A stretch of DNA of 64,000 nt from Owenia fusiformis. Lineage: Eukaryota; Annelida; Polychaeta; Sabellida; Oweniidae. The translations under genes were made by a program, and so were the position numbers. The stretch covers positions 1,986,001-2,050,000 of the forward strand of contig CAIIXF020000001.1 of NCBI GenBank assembly GCA_903813345.2, written 5' to 3'. This document shows, in pieces, positions 25,501 to 40,126 of this stretch. Position 1 is the stretch's first letter. Each line of letters begins with the position of its first letter. The notes under the pieces are model-generated. The model was not told the DNA's origin. It did not search any database and was given only the letters and a program-made list of their open reading frames with translations.

Positions 25501-28500
25501 ATGGGATCCAATTGCTGATACATAACTCCCTTAATTAGAACTAATGCAAGCTAAAAACTGGCATTTTAACTGACCAGTGTTACATCATAGCATATTTTAT
25601 TGATTCCATTATTGGCGAAAACTTATGCTCTGTTTTTCCTCACGCAAGCCTCAGGAATAGTTAATGAGGATTTAGTTGTTTGATGGATCAATGGAACCAA
25701 GCAAAGTAAGAAGATTTGAATAACTTTAGTATGTCAGGCACTTGTATAGTTCTATACAGTGTACATATCTTTCTAATCCAATCCTATTGTCAGTTAGAAA
25801 TGTCATATTAGTGTTAGGTAATATGACATATCATGGACAAGGCAAAATGAGAATTTTGGCATTTTTATATCTTTTAGCACTCATTATGAAATGGCATGAT
25901 AAGTTCGAATTTATGATAATTTTTTCTTAATTAGTTGACATTTTTGTCATAATATGACACTGGCCATGTTTATGACATAATTAACTCATCAGCAGAGTGT
26001 CATTATTAGAACTAATCTCATGTTTATTCTTGGTTTTCAGTAACTGCAACAATAGGTTTGTTTTTCATTTTGACATCATTAGGTTAACACCTCTATGTAG
26101 GTTTTATTAATGATGGAAATGGACCCGAATTCCAGTAATAAACACTTGTTATTCAATACTAACACAGGAGATTCAATAGCAGCTTTAACACAATAGACTC
26201 TATTCTCTCAACAAAGCGACAAAACATTCAGAACGAGGCAAAAATGAATTAGCCGATTACTAATCCTCATCATAGAAAATTGAATTTTTAAGTATTACAT
26301 AACAGTGTTAGGAATTCGTCCAATTAGTCGTAATTGATAGAGAAAAATGCCTCATCAGCGATGGTCAGGGAAATAAATAATTTTACGCATTATCCCTTAT
26401 GAGTAATTTCATTCTCATTTCGTTAAAAATCAATTTCGTGATGACTCTCTGAGTGTTTGTTGCAATATGAATAGTAGAACCGAAAAATTATATAATCGTT
26501 TGATTGGTTCAATTTAGTAATGTATTTCTGAGCGATTTCTCCAATTGTATTTGGTGTTTCTTGGCAACCGTTATGCTCTGAAGGATTATTAGACAGATTG
26601 TCAGCTAATAGAAGACTCGTTCAAAAATAATTATATCAAGAGCCAATGGTCCTATTTTGACAGGTTTTTCAAAAATAAGATTCAAACAAAAAAATATGTG
26701 AATGCTCATTATAGACTTATGTGTTATCATGATCAAGAAACAAGAATCACTGAGAATTTGTAAAAGTACAATGTATGTGTCATTGTAATTATAATCAATG
26801 TAATAAATGTTAATTACATATTTCGTCATTCTCTATAGATATTGTTTTCCCCTCAATAGAAGCACATTTTGACCACACGGCAGGAAGAAAAAATCAATTG
26901 AGCTGAGTTAACTAATTCAGGTTGGATTATAAATTTTTCCATTACATCAACAATTCTTATATAAGAGTATAGAATTTCTAGTCGCGGGGATATATTGTGC
27001 AAAAAGGGACAAATACATTCTGGTACCATGTTTGTACAGGAACAATTTCGTAGGCAAAAATCAATTGGTACAATGTCTATCGGTTAAGATTATGGCATGT
27101 AGAAATCATTATATTTTTCGAATTAAAACAAAGTTACATAACATGGTTGATATCTAGCCCAATGTACACACTTCATGATAGCGAACAAAAACACGTTGCT
27201 ATTTGGTAACCAAAATCTACTTAAGTGACCAACTCAAAAATCAATGTTCACTTTTCGTCTTGTTTGCATTAGACATCAGTGTTTTTATACATGGTGCAAT
27301 ATATCTTGGTATGATCCATTTTCTATAGAATTGAATAAACCCCAATGTCTCTAAATCTTACATTGAAAACATTCAATCGGACTTAAAACCATTCACCTGT
27401 CAATTCCAGTGCATTTATTTGGCTTTTTTACAAAATTGTATGTTTAATCAAGAACTTATCTTAATCTCGTTTGAAAATAGTTATTAAAAGCTGAAGCCAA
27501 GTAAAATATGTTGCACTTTTTTAACCTGTGAACTGTGTCAAATATAAAACACACCCAAGTTAGAAACTTGGTTATGTGTTATTTCAAGAGACCATGCTCA
27601 GTATCATCATTGAATTACCTTACATTTGTATTTTTTTAATAAAAACATTATACTTAATACAAAGCACTTTTGTTTGTTGTAATTTTGGTTTTCAACTTTT
27701 GGGGGCTTTTTGTTTTGTGAGTTGTAAATTATGCTAGATCACAAGTATCCTTCACATATGGTACCATCGATTCTGCCCCCCCCCCCCTACTCTGATTGTC
27801 CTGCTTCTTAGCTAATCAATGATGTCATAATGATAATGATATTTTATTAAATAATAATGAGTCATTATAACTCTAATATGAAATTTGCATCAAACCCTAT
27901 TTTCTCTCTAAAACAAAGATAGCGGGGGAGGGGGTATACTGATGTCCGGAGTTATTATGAGATACTGAGCTTTCTGTAAAGATGTAGATCAAATTATTAG
28001 AAAATTGGATTAAGGGTGAGATGAACAGTCTCGATGCAAGGATGTTTTACAAAGTACAATAGAACAGAATAGTTCGACTGATCCAACTGTTAATACACAA
28101 TCAGCAACATTCATTTCATTACATAACACCTACGTTGAATAAGTAAATATAAATTGTACATTTTATCAGAAAAATGATTGCGTTAATGTTACAAAGTCCA
28201 ATCAATAAAAGCGAACGGTACAATCAGTATGTAAATAATGAAAGCTGTTAACACAATACTTTATGGTGTGGTCAAAATGCAACACTCTACTGAGGTCCAT
28301 TGTTTAGTTACCTAAGATTAAAAATAGGATGTTTGTTGTTGAAGCTTTGTAATGGTACAGGGTACAAATTCATCAATTCTCTTGTTCACAAAATATTGGT
28401 GAAATGCATGTAGAGAAAGGAGAAAGAGACAGATGGGTCGGGTCGGGTCCCAAATGTTTTGGTGTGGGGTACTTGCATTCGGTGTCGTCTCAGTGATTGA

Positions 28501-31500
28501 ATCTGTTCTGTGACTGTATTTAACTTATCACCCCCTCCCACCTTAAGCACAATTTAAAGTGGTCTTTAAAAGTCTTCGTCCCTTTTGTGCAATTGATAAT
28601 TCTCAATGATTTTCAACAGTTTTATGTCACTCCTTTACGACCAGACTTCATATCAGGCTTTCAAAGGTTTTTGGATATATTTCCAAAGGGGGAGAAAAAA
28701 CTCTGATGTTTTTTATGGAATTGTGTTTTAGACTTGAATAGAATATATTAGACAGATACTGGGCATGATGGGATGGGTATGTAAAAAGGAAAAATATTAG
28801 ACAAACATTATACAGATGATAATTTCCCATTGGCCTGTATTGAGATATTTTTTGTCAAGACATTGTATTACCCCCCCCCCCCCCCCATTCTGTCTAAAAT
28901 AGGCAACTATTCTGAAAACAGAGGTTTGATGCATATTTAGTATTCTCTGCTTTGATAAGATAATGTGGGAGGGGGATATATTTTAACACATTGATTAATT
29001 AATTATTAGACAATAGTATTGAAAGTATTAGGAACACCTGTCTATTGCTTGCCCAATAAACAAGTAAATACAAAGGAATGAATGACACATTTACATAATC
29101 TCTTTAACGAAATATTTATTGTTGTAAATGTCACTCGATTGTTGTTATAGAACGCAATCTTGTTTATTTTACGTTCATACAGCTGGCTTTTTTGTCATTT
29201 CTTAAATGGTCATTAATGCCACATTGAGACTTACTTGCACTACTAATGTTTTTCCATATTGAGAATTTAATTTCTTCTAATGGAATGCCTTGTTGAATAA
29301 ATTCAATAAAATGCTATTGTTATTTTATATTTGGTCAAACGTTTTGATGAAAAGAATCACCATGGTCTTACAGTACATATTTTGATTGTGGCCGGTTTTT
29401 GTCTAATGAAAAAGAGAAATCTTATATAATCAACTTGAAATCCAAGTAAAATATTTACTTTATCCTGAGCCCCTCAAAAACTTCCTTTGAAATGGAACAA
29501 AATAACCCACTCAGATTTCTGTTTAAACAATGCGTTTATCCGTAGGTCTTAACAAATATTCAACCTTTTCTTAAGGCAGTAACAAAAAGCGTGATTATAT
29601 AAGCCTTTCTTCAGGGGTTTAAGAGATATTGGAAAGAAAAAGCCAAAATACATTAATGGAAAACCAATAAATCCGAAATATTTCATTGAATTTTTTCTAA
29701 TTTGTAGAAATAATCCATGTTTACCATTAAGCCCACTTTAAACCATTTTGATAAAGAGATTTAGAGATTAGAAAAAAATGGTATTCCGTGATTTGATGTT
29801 TGTAGTCATTGTGTATTTTCTAGAAAAATGACAAAAGTTTCCCACTAGCCTAAATATCAATATCCATTTCCTCGTAAACTAACAACTGGATTTGGTTTGG
29901 TAATTCTTAAAAATATAGAGCTTGAAAGACTGTAAAACGTGACATATACTCTGAAATATTAAATGTTTTACGATTTTTTGGTTTCTGTACAAAAAGGTGA
30001 TAACAACTGTAGTAATATCACAAATGTGATAATCCAATATTCCATTGATCCAAATGAAACTTCAACTTTAGTTTAACTTACTTATCTAAAATAGATTATA
30101 TTATGTTGGAAAATACAACAGAGAATGTAGATCTATAGTATTATAATAACTTATGTAAGAGTATTGAAAGGTGGTTGGGTTCATGTTTATTTTTTATTCA
30201 TACCTATGAGTTTGGTCATTGTAAAGGAAACCTTTCAAGTATCAAGTTTCTCTTTTCTACATGTGGGCATTGAGTGAACACATCAAGATTTCGTTGAGTG
30301 AATTTGAACAAAATTGAAAATATCCTGCTTTTGGTAAGTATTTATTTAGCTTTTGATTAGAAAAAATGATATTCTGGTTTTTACCTTGAATTAATTTCCA
30401 TTTACAAAATTGAGATGAGTTTTACTGAATCTTAAACTTGTATTATGTAAAAACTTTAAAAAACTTATATCTTTACTTTTGAACCTAAGTAGCACTTGGT
30501 TTCTTAGTTAATTATTTTGCATTTTCGGCAAAATCTGTTTAAATAAAACCTGAATGGCTTCCACCCATTCCACTAATTTGATTTTGCTCCCATAAAAGAG
30601 AGCTTCATGTACCTCAATATACAAGGTTCTGACACCATTGGTAAATGGCTTGATGGAATAAGTAATATCTTATATAACACAATATTTGTTTGGAAGAACT
30701 TGAGTCTGTTTCGCAATTTAGAAAAATCTATTTTAACCAAATATAAAAATGTGAAAAATATTAACCATTTTGTTAATTATTAATGAATAATAATCTTGGA
30801 AATAACATTAAAATTCTAATTATTCAGATCTACCTTTAGTTAGATATGTACTTCATCAATTATTTGCAATTATGATCAGTAGTGATCAAAAGAGCCACTT
30901 CTATTAACATGCTATAGCATGTGTTTTCCTGGTCTTCAAGTCAAAACATTTCATCAGGTACCTTATGACAGGATGCAAAAAGTGAAACATTTGAAAACAC
31001 AACAAATAGTTGAAAATCTGGTATAATATTAACATGGCTAAAGATGATAGTTGATTGTATAGCTAGGAATTAACACAGGTGTGACTGTTTTTGCATAGCA
31101 AAGATTAATGTAGACATTTTTCTATTTTTTCCTGACAGGCTATGAGCCAACTGTCTTGTTTAAGTTTAGGTTAGCAGTTGTAGGCAACATCTAGACAAAG
31201 AGGGGTCAGTTCTCTTTCAATTTCCTTTTCAAAAAGACCACATTTGTTAAAACCAATTTGACCATTCAGTGTTGTTACAATAGTTGCAAGAATTATACAA
31301 TGGATTGAATGAATAGTTTGGTAAAAAGCATACAGGGGTGATGTGATGTGGAAAGTTTATGTTGAATAGAGATGGTATAAAAATAACAACTCAAGCAAAA
31401 ATCTTTATAAAAAGTTCATAACCTTCTGAATGTGTTTTATCCCTCCGGATGGTTGGTTATGTAATTTTTTGACATGTTTGTAATAAATTTTTTATGACTG

Positions 31501-34500
31501 GGTGGGCCGGGATAAAGGATGTCAGAAATTGGTAAAAATGAATCAAATATTCAAATAAAATTATGTTCTTGATTTTCAACCTGAATGGAATGTGATGTAT
31601 TAAAAAGCAATATAAATGTACATGTTGCAGTATAGAGAGTTGAGCTTGCAGTAGAAAAGTAAATATGTTTTTAATAATTTATCTTTTATTTTATAATTTC
31701 AATTCAGATTATATATCACAAAATCATTTTTGAAGTTCTAATCAGAGAAAGTCAAAATTAATAGATAATAGTCATAGAACTAGCTTTTCAATTCAATGCA
31801 ACTATTTTTTACTACATTTTTATTTTTAAAGTACTTGTCAAAGAAAGTCAAAATGATTAGAGAATACATATAACTTAGAATAGGATTGGTCAAGGAATCG
31901 TTGCCAGGTGATGGAATGCCATGATTCAGCCTCTGCAACTTCAGTCTTATAGGAATCAAAATGTTCATGTATGTCAGAACATTCTAACCTTGAGAGTATA
32001 TGAGGGGGTTGTATAGCAATTTGTGTTTACAACTGTTTGGATTATTTTTCTTCAATTATCAAACATTCCATGAGGTCTTTGATTATACATCATACTGGTC
32101 AGTAATCAAATTATCATGGAAAAAGTGATTTACGTCCCATAAAAATTCGACAGATTTTTCTATCATTTGCTCTTTGCTGCAGATTGCCACCATGTTTTAG
32201 ATGTTTTCAGCATGCCTTTCTTAATTGTTTTGACCAGCTGATTTTTTTTATATCTTCCTGGCAAGAAATAGAAAATATTTACCATTGAAGATCCTTGGGT
32301 AGTGAACAACACTAACACAGGCTGTGTGTATACAAGGATGCTGAACAAAATCGTAACCTAATACAGGGAAACTCTTTGAATTATCCTGCTATGTAATACA
32401 TGCCATAGCATAGTGAATCAGGGTGGTAAAAACATGGACAAATTGTAAATAAACAAAGTGAATAATCGAAGAGGAAATGATAAAAATGATTCATTGAGCA
32501 ATTCCCACTGACCATTCTTATGACCTATTGGTTCTTTCCTACTTTCTTGATTGTATCAATTTTTTAGACATGTAGAAATTAGTAATGAGTGGAGAAAGAT
32601 AGGAATGACTCATTTAGTCTTATCAATAATATTGTATACTGTCTGTAATTACCATTACAAAATGCCACCTATTTTGATCATTATTTAGAAGAAGTAAAAA
32701 TAATCAATAAGTCAATCAAACAAACAAACAATCAATTGATCAATCAATCAAAAGGAAGTTTTATTTTCTACACACGCCATCATGTTTAATATTCCCATGT
32801 GTCTTAGGCCTTGGGTACAGGAACACTTATCTCTGACCACTTATCCTTCAAACACAAGGCACATGTAGAAAAATCCTTCAAAAATCTGAGCACATACTTG
32901 ACCAAAGTCCCAACGGTTTATTACAAAATAGGGAGTGACCATGAGTGACCAAATATAGTATTTTGAGAGGGTTATCACGATAACCTACCAAAGTCATTCT
33001 CAATAACCAGGCATTTGTTTATCCTGCTTAATTTAACCTACTCTTATCTGTGTATATTGACTTTGCAAAACACTTCAACATAGCTGTAAAAATGACCAAG
33101 GCCTCTTGATAACATTTTCTAGATAATGAATTCTCTAAAACTGACCATTAACCCCTAGCATCCTGTTATCCAATATTAACCAAATAATTCCCATAATAAT
33201 TTTTTTTCATTTTCTTTTTTCATATCTGGTGCTGTTCCATGTTGAATGATCTCACTATGATGCTGTCTAACATTTACTCATTAGGTAAGCATAATTATTT
33301 ATTAACAATGTGTTCAATATTTTTATCATGTTTTAGGTCAAGCAAAAAAGACATGTTTAACCTTTGCGATGTTTTATTCTTATTTATACAAATTTATTCA
33401 TCAAATGGATAATAAGATAGCAATTTTCTCACCAAAAAATACATTTTTTATTCTTGTAGTACAAATACAGGGTGTTCTAAATTTATCCAGATAATATAAT
33501 AGTATTATGTTGTGTCACCCTGTATTTTGGAAACTACCAGGACTGTCAATGTTGCTAAGGAAATCAAGTTCAGATATCTCCCCTAGTTAGTTGATGCATG
33601 GAGATAAGAAGTGACCCTTATTGGCTGAAGTGTGGAGGATGAAGCTGGGTGGTAAGATAGGCATTCAAAAAACTCCAGACTGTCATAGAGCCAGAAAAGG
33701 CACATCTCTGATGACCATGCTCATGAGCATCATTTTAGTTTACAGTTTAGAGTAGATTACCTCAAAAGTAAGAAAGTATACAAATTCTTATTGGTCAATA
33801 TTTCTATATTTTAATTATATATTTCAACTTAGAGTATTAAAAATGAATTTTTTTTATTACTTTGGGATATGTGGGTAATTGTCTTTCTATTGTTATCAAG
33901 GTAGCTTAATTCATAATTATTGTGAGGCATCTGATAATCTTAAAATCTTGCCATGGTTAAATAGGATTTTATGCATCATTGTTGTCCATATGGCTAAACT
34001 AAAATGGCTGTATGACAGAACAGGGATTTGTAGCACTTCCTGTGAGTGGACCACCCTGTCCATCCATATCAGAGCTCTGCGTCTCTGCACTAACTGACCA
34101 ACAGACTGACCACTCATGCCTTACAGAAGGCACCGACCTCACAAATTTATTAACATTTTGGTAAGCACTAGACTTATACAGGGTCTTATTACAACAAAGC
34201 GATTCCAGAGTGCTAGATAAATCGTAGTATGATAAAACATTGAAAACTTGACCAGTAATTTATTTGCTCATTGAAAAAAGTCAAAAGTTCAGTGTCTACG
34301 TAAAACAGTACATAGTCTAAGAGATTGTGTATATAAATAAGTGTTGGAGGTTCAACTCTGGGTCAGTTATGGCTTCCCAAAAAAGATAAAAGCACTCAAA
34401 AAATAACTAAAATGTTCTGTAAAAAATATCCTACAAATGTTCCAGTCATAAATCCTTGTAAAACTCTTTAGTGTAACAGAATAAATGTCACGGTATACTG

Positions 34501-37500
34501 CCCCTTTCATTACGCTCATCAATCATAGAACTGGACAAAATGTATATCGAATATGTTTTATTACGATAATAAAGCATTAATAATAGATTATGAATTATTG
34601 GCTATAATATAAAGGGTCAGACCTTAGGCCCCATGGCCCTGGATTCTATGTAATGGGAGTTTTATTTGTTGATCCAAACAAACTTGGTATCTTAAAACAC
34701 TTCAAAACACTAACTACAAAACTACTTGATTTTTTTCTCATGTGTTGTCAACGCTTTATCAAAAGCTCTTGAAATAATCCTTAGTTCAAACAATAGAAAA
34801 GTTGGTAATTTTATCTTAGCTGGTGAGAAATTGTATTATTCCAGGACTGGTGGTCAAATAGAGTGTTTTGTTACCATTATATTCTAATGAAATGCTCACA
34901 CAGGAACATCAAGCGTATTGGAATTCAAAGACTTAAAAACATGATTAAAAAGATGAATATGGGGATGTGAAGGGAATTGTAGGATGTGATTGGGTTAGAC
35001 ACTTGGAGTTAGTTGACTCCTTCCTAAATGACTTAACTTGTATATGTGTCTCACATATGTTTAGACTTTCTCCTTCTATCATCATAAAATAGGAAACTAG
35101 ATAAGGGATCAAGGGTCACTGGTCAGGAATGCGATACTTAACCTTGGCTTTTTTAGCTCCCAATGGGTCAATTTATTTACCCCACATCTGGTGGATGTAG
35201 CTGTCTAGTTACAGGCGACATCCTCCATTCAACCGACAAAAAATGACCATTCCGCTTCATGGACATTGTATAACATACCAAATTCCTGCCAATGAAAAAT
35301 ATTAAAAATATGTCTCATAAAAAGAAATAAAAATATTTTCTGAAAGGATTTTAAAAAGCAGGTTGAAATTCATTTTGTAAAATCAACATTAAGATGGTGA
35401 TTTAGATCAGAATTGACAGGGTGTCCATTTGAACAAGTTATGGTATTTTATATGTACACATACAATCTATACAAAACTTACTTTTTTAGTGCACTTACCT
35501 ACCCATTCATTGCAGATTATATAATACTTTATTGATGTTTCTTTGGTGGTCCAAAACTTCAAAAATGCAACTAATGGGCACTGGGCAGAACAGAAAAATA
35601 GGTCCTTTGAAATTTATTTGCAAAAAACAAATAGTATCATTTAATAGACTTCCTGCCCTCTGGCAATAGATTTATATTTTAATTGATTTTTGTATACCAT
35701 GCGTGAATCGTATTAAAACTACATTAAACAGCTCCACAAAAAATATAAGGAAGAATGTTTTTAGTATTAAAGATTGGAGGATCTTGAATGGTTGGAATTT
35801 TTTAGGCAAAAAACATTGATGTAAAAAACATTGATGGATTTGATAGTCAATAAGAGGGAATCACAGGTCACGGGCACTTTACTTTAAGCTATCTGGGGGT
35901 CATGTCAAACTTTTACAAAAATTGTTTCCATTAATTAGAAATTGTAATAGAAAATCTCATATAATTTATAGTAATTTATATATAGATAAATCATGTCCGT
36001 ATGGACTACTTTTAAGAATTGAGAACCAAGTGATTTGATTGGTCCATTGGTCAGATTGAGATTGTTTTTTGATAGGCCCCCTGTGTTGCTATACTCATAT
36101 CTTAAGATTGAAGGGTGCCTAGCACTTACAAAACATTTAGCTAAATAAATATCATAAAAAATGGCCATTTTCTAGATAAACATTCACTGATGGCCAAGTT
36201 GAACTTTCCATAGAACCTCCTAACTTAGAAGTTTGTCATCTTTGAAAAGAACCAGTCCAAAAGCAAAGATAAACAATTCACAAAAATAAACAACAAGGCA
36301 TCCAAAGTATACAGCAACATCGTTAACTCGTTAGCAAATCTTGTTAGACATTTTTTTCTAAATAGAATTCACATGTTCATGCATTTGTGTTGTTTTCTAT
36401 TTACTTGTCAAAAAAATTCAGTATGCATACAAAACATCACCATCTATTATCATTTGAATGAATTGTAACATCGATCAAAAAATTAAACTCTGTGATTGTC
36501 CCTATTATTATTGATTTTATATTTGAATTTTAGTATTTTTTATACTTTAATATAATACAAATAAATTGTCGTCCAGAGCAGTGATTGGATGATTAATGGT
36601 GTTTCTATTTTCACTGTCTTAGCAGTTTAATTTCTAATGGAGAAGCAACCATGGAATCCAGTCTAAACATTTTCTCAGGAATTCAGTATCAATTGCCATG
36701 GATACTGACCAAAGCATCTGAACATCAGTAAACAAAATGATAGATCTTTTGGCCTGTTGTTTTTAATTTTCACCATCACTCTTCTTATTACATAACTGAC
36801 AGGTTTAATTTAGTGCCTTAAGTGATTTTGCATGTAAAAATGTGAAATGGAAACTGGTGAAAAATGTTGCCTTATATAATACAGGGCTTTTCATTTCATG
36901 GCTCAGAGAGACTTCTTCCATTAAAAATCTGAAGTGTTTTAATTACTCTGTAAAACTAGTAGCCATCTTATGTAACATATTTTCCTTGGTGAAATTTTCT
37001 AAGCTGGGTAGAAAATAACAGAAAGCAAATGTTACATAGGAATCCTTTTGCCCCTTTCTTGAGTTTCAATTTTAAAGGGAGCTTCGTCTAAAGAATATCA
37101 TTCTCCTAGATTTCTGGTTTATAGTCAGAGGCCTTATTTCTGGTGTAGATTCTGATAGAGAAAATATAATTTGATCTTTTTATTGTTCATATATGTGCTT
37201 AGTTATGTGTGTTGAAGAGGCCAGAGTTGCAGACAATATTATATTCTTTAACAGTGTATCAAAAATGTAAAAGACAACTGGCACATGGATTCTGTTCATT
37301 ATTACTTATACACTGTTATCTTTATCAGAAAAAGGACATTAACTTCTACTAATTAATGTCCTCTACTTGGACCATTAGGCCAGTCTGTCAAGTAAATATG
37401 TTTGAAAGGTTGCTAGTTGCAAATCTATGCATAAATCAATTTGCAACATGATTAAATAAGATATGCAGCTTGTGATAGATAGACTTTAAGTTACAGACTC

Positions 37501-39980
37501 TACTTAGAGTACATTATGAACAAGGGGTCTGCACTGCCACATTACATACTACTTTTAGGGTTGTATATTATTTAAAAATGCAGATGAGCTTCTTTATTTA
37601 GAATTTATCTTGAATTATTAAGTGATGGCTCAGTTTTTTTGTTTCAGTCTTACATCTCTGCGTCCCCTCCTCCACCCCCGGCCTCCACCTCCCCATTCAC
37701 TCCCTCTAATACTGGTTTTTGAAATATATATTATATAAGGGGGGGGGCAAAAGCTTGAAGCAAGACTAAGCAGTATTCAATTATTTTGACAATACTTATA
37801 CAACAGTCAGCTATATGATCAATGTTAGCCATAAAGATGAAAAAATGACTATTTCAGAAGATATTCAAAAGATGACCAGGGAGGTGAATAATGGGGGAGA
37901 CAGGGGTACTATTTTAATGGAGAATGTTGATGGGTAAATACTGGACATAAACAAACACCCACACAATCAGTGAATTGACTCATTAAATTCTTGTTTAGAG
38001 TGAAAAGATAATTGCAAAGTTCAAAAGTGATTCAGAGGGCATTCTGTCAGAAAAATATGTAATTTGTTTGAGACAAAACTCATTCATTAGTTGAGATTTC
38101 TTGCTTTAATTAAAACCAATCACCCTACAGAAGTAACTTTCTCTAAATACTGGTAATTAAGATGTATTGCAGCTGACCAGTCGAGGTCTTATTAGAAGTG
38201 ATCAATTTATTGTATTTAGAAGATACTTGAAAAACAGGGATATTGGTCTCCATATGGTTATGTAATAAGTCTGGGGATTATTGCTCAAAATACTGGAGTC
38301 TGCATAATCGGCTTAGCTTAATGTCAGAGTTGTATGCTATGTCCAGATTTTAATTGGTTTTATTATAGAGTGCTCATTTTTGCAGATTCTGTATGGCATT
38401 ATGTGAATATCAAATGACTTTTATATTTGATTTTTCTAATGGTGTTGTTTAGGAAGTTGGTTTTGATGGCTTGTTTTGTTTCTTGTTTTGTTTGGTGGCT
38501 TATTTTGTTTCATGTTTTAATGGGTTGTTTTGTTATATTTTAATAGTTATATATATACATTTTTATTATCCCTTTGTCTGCTAGTTTTGATGCTATACAT
38601 TAATCCTAAATTTTCTGTGCAGTTTTTATGCATTTTTGGGATTGTTGATAAGTAAATCTGTTTATTATTTGAGATTGTATTTTGTGGTTACCGCCAAGTA
38701 CTGCTATCACCAGAGAACGCCCACTTTTATTTGAACAGTGCACGTGTGAGAGGACCTTGCTTATATAATGTAGTATGGAAGTGAGTAATGTTATTTTTGA
38801 AGTGGAGGGATTTTGGGACATGTCTTTTAGTGTTCAGCAAACAATGAATTTACTTTGATTAAATATAAAATCCAACACAAACCAAAACAAATAAACAAAT
38901 AGAATTCATTGATAACGTGGTCATGAAAATAATGATAAATTAAGATAGGAGATGCCTATATTTATACACATGTCAATACATGTACGTCTTATGTAAAATT
39001 CACAAATAAAAAAATAAAGATTTGATTGTTGTCCAAAAAATAAATTGGTGAAAAATAATGTGACACATACATTTCGAGACATTATATTGAAACTAAAAAT
39101 TGAATGATTTAATTTTACAGGTGAATCGTGATTCACTATTTTTTCAATTTATTCACATCAGTTGGAGAATTTTGATTTAATTGAATATTTGGCAGGTGCC
39201 TAACTATTTGCTCCATCCATGTCCAATAATTGAAACTTTCACCATGTTTTTTATGACATGCTAAAATAAAAAACAGCTAATTAGACAATTTCTCATGCAA
39301 TGGAAAGTGCTGTTTTGGCTGTGTTTAAAAAGAAATATGCAGTTATGTAAGCTAACATAAAAAATACAATTCAATGCATGTGAATGAAAAAATAAAGCAT
39401 TTTTGTTATGTCTTTTTGAAGTTTTGTAATTGAAAATGATTGCCAATATAAATATTCTGTCTGATTGAAGATGATGATTAAGATTTAATTTTCTTGCTTG
39501 AACAGTGAGAAATAGAAGCGGAAGGGGAATATTATCTTTACATTTCTATTGATGTATGTTGCCGCCTTGTTTGCTATGTTTACATGGTGTTTTCTGAGAG
39601 CTCTCAAGGACGGGTCATACTGTTTTAACTGACCAGTCCCATTGGTCAGCTTATCTCACGTTCTCATAGATACTGAAATACAGGTTCAGGGCAGGTATTT
39701 ACGAAAACATTAAAACCAAAAGGATAAAAAATCATCTAAGGTGAAATTATTCATGTAGCCGAGGTCAGTTAATAGCAATGTAGCCCTGACGCTGAATTAA
39801 AATCCATGGGAAAATAATATAGAGAAATATGTCTATGAAACTAAAATATTTTTAGTTTTTACTGACTGAAGAGGTGTTATCAACAGAGCTTTTATACGTT
39901 TGTTGTAAAAAACATTGCCAGTGTTTGCGACAACTTCCAGCGTGAGAGACTCGCTGATTTCTGACCAACTAATTCATGAT
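22562..39980. other. Long gene-poor region
   Basis: I find no supported coding exon in this 17-kb stretch. Contents noted: a 29-bp-spaced direct repeat at 22861-22909, poly-C tracts at 27776 and 28871, a CAAT/CAAA-rich simple tract near 32705-32752, a 59-bp imperfect palindrome with TACAGGGTG ends (33466-33524), a moderately GC-richer patch ending in a donor-like TTTTG|GTAAGC near 34160, and a GTTTT-rich tract near 38455-38540. A large noncoding flank is typical of developmental regulators, so enhancers are plausible but cannot be read from the sequence alone. Confidence 0.45.
22861..22909. repeat. Two-copy direct repeat, 29-bp spacing
   Basis: TCAGATCAAGTCATCCTTCA occurs at 22861-22880 and again at 22890-22909, separated by 9 bp. 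This is a small local duplication. Confidence 0.85.
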
Positions 39981-39983
39981 TAA

Positions 39984-40126
39984 AATTTGAAGAGGATTGA
40001 ATTGAACTGGACACTGTTGTGTTTCCATCGCTATAGCATCATCTTACGTAACATAGCAGGAAGCTGGGTTGCCATAGTGATCTGTAGAAAAATGAGCAAG
40101 ATGAAGTTCATCTTAGAGAAATACAG
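39984..40126 (+). other. Possible alternative first exon with short ATG frame
   Basis: A frame is open from a TAA at 39981 through a donor-like TACAG|GTACGC (GT at 40127). It contains ATG 40092 followed by 11 codons plus 2 nt (MSKMKFILEKY). This phase would join the hb frame at 56343 without a stop. The support is weak: a short frame, one decent donor, and slightly raised GC. Confidence 0.15.

Noticed and set aside
33466-33524. 59-bp imperfect palindrome with TACAGGGTG / CACCCTGTA ends, possible tiny transposon
   Set aside because: Too short and only the outer nine bases pair well. Similar CAGGGTG strings near 21395 and 35420 have no matching partner ends.
33879-34160. GC-richer patch with open frames on both strands and a donor-like GTAAGC
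   Set aside because: No convincing acceptor or conserved peptide; kept only as a remark in the region note.
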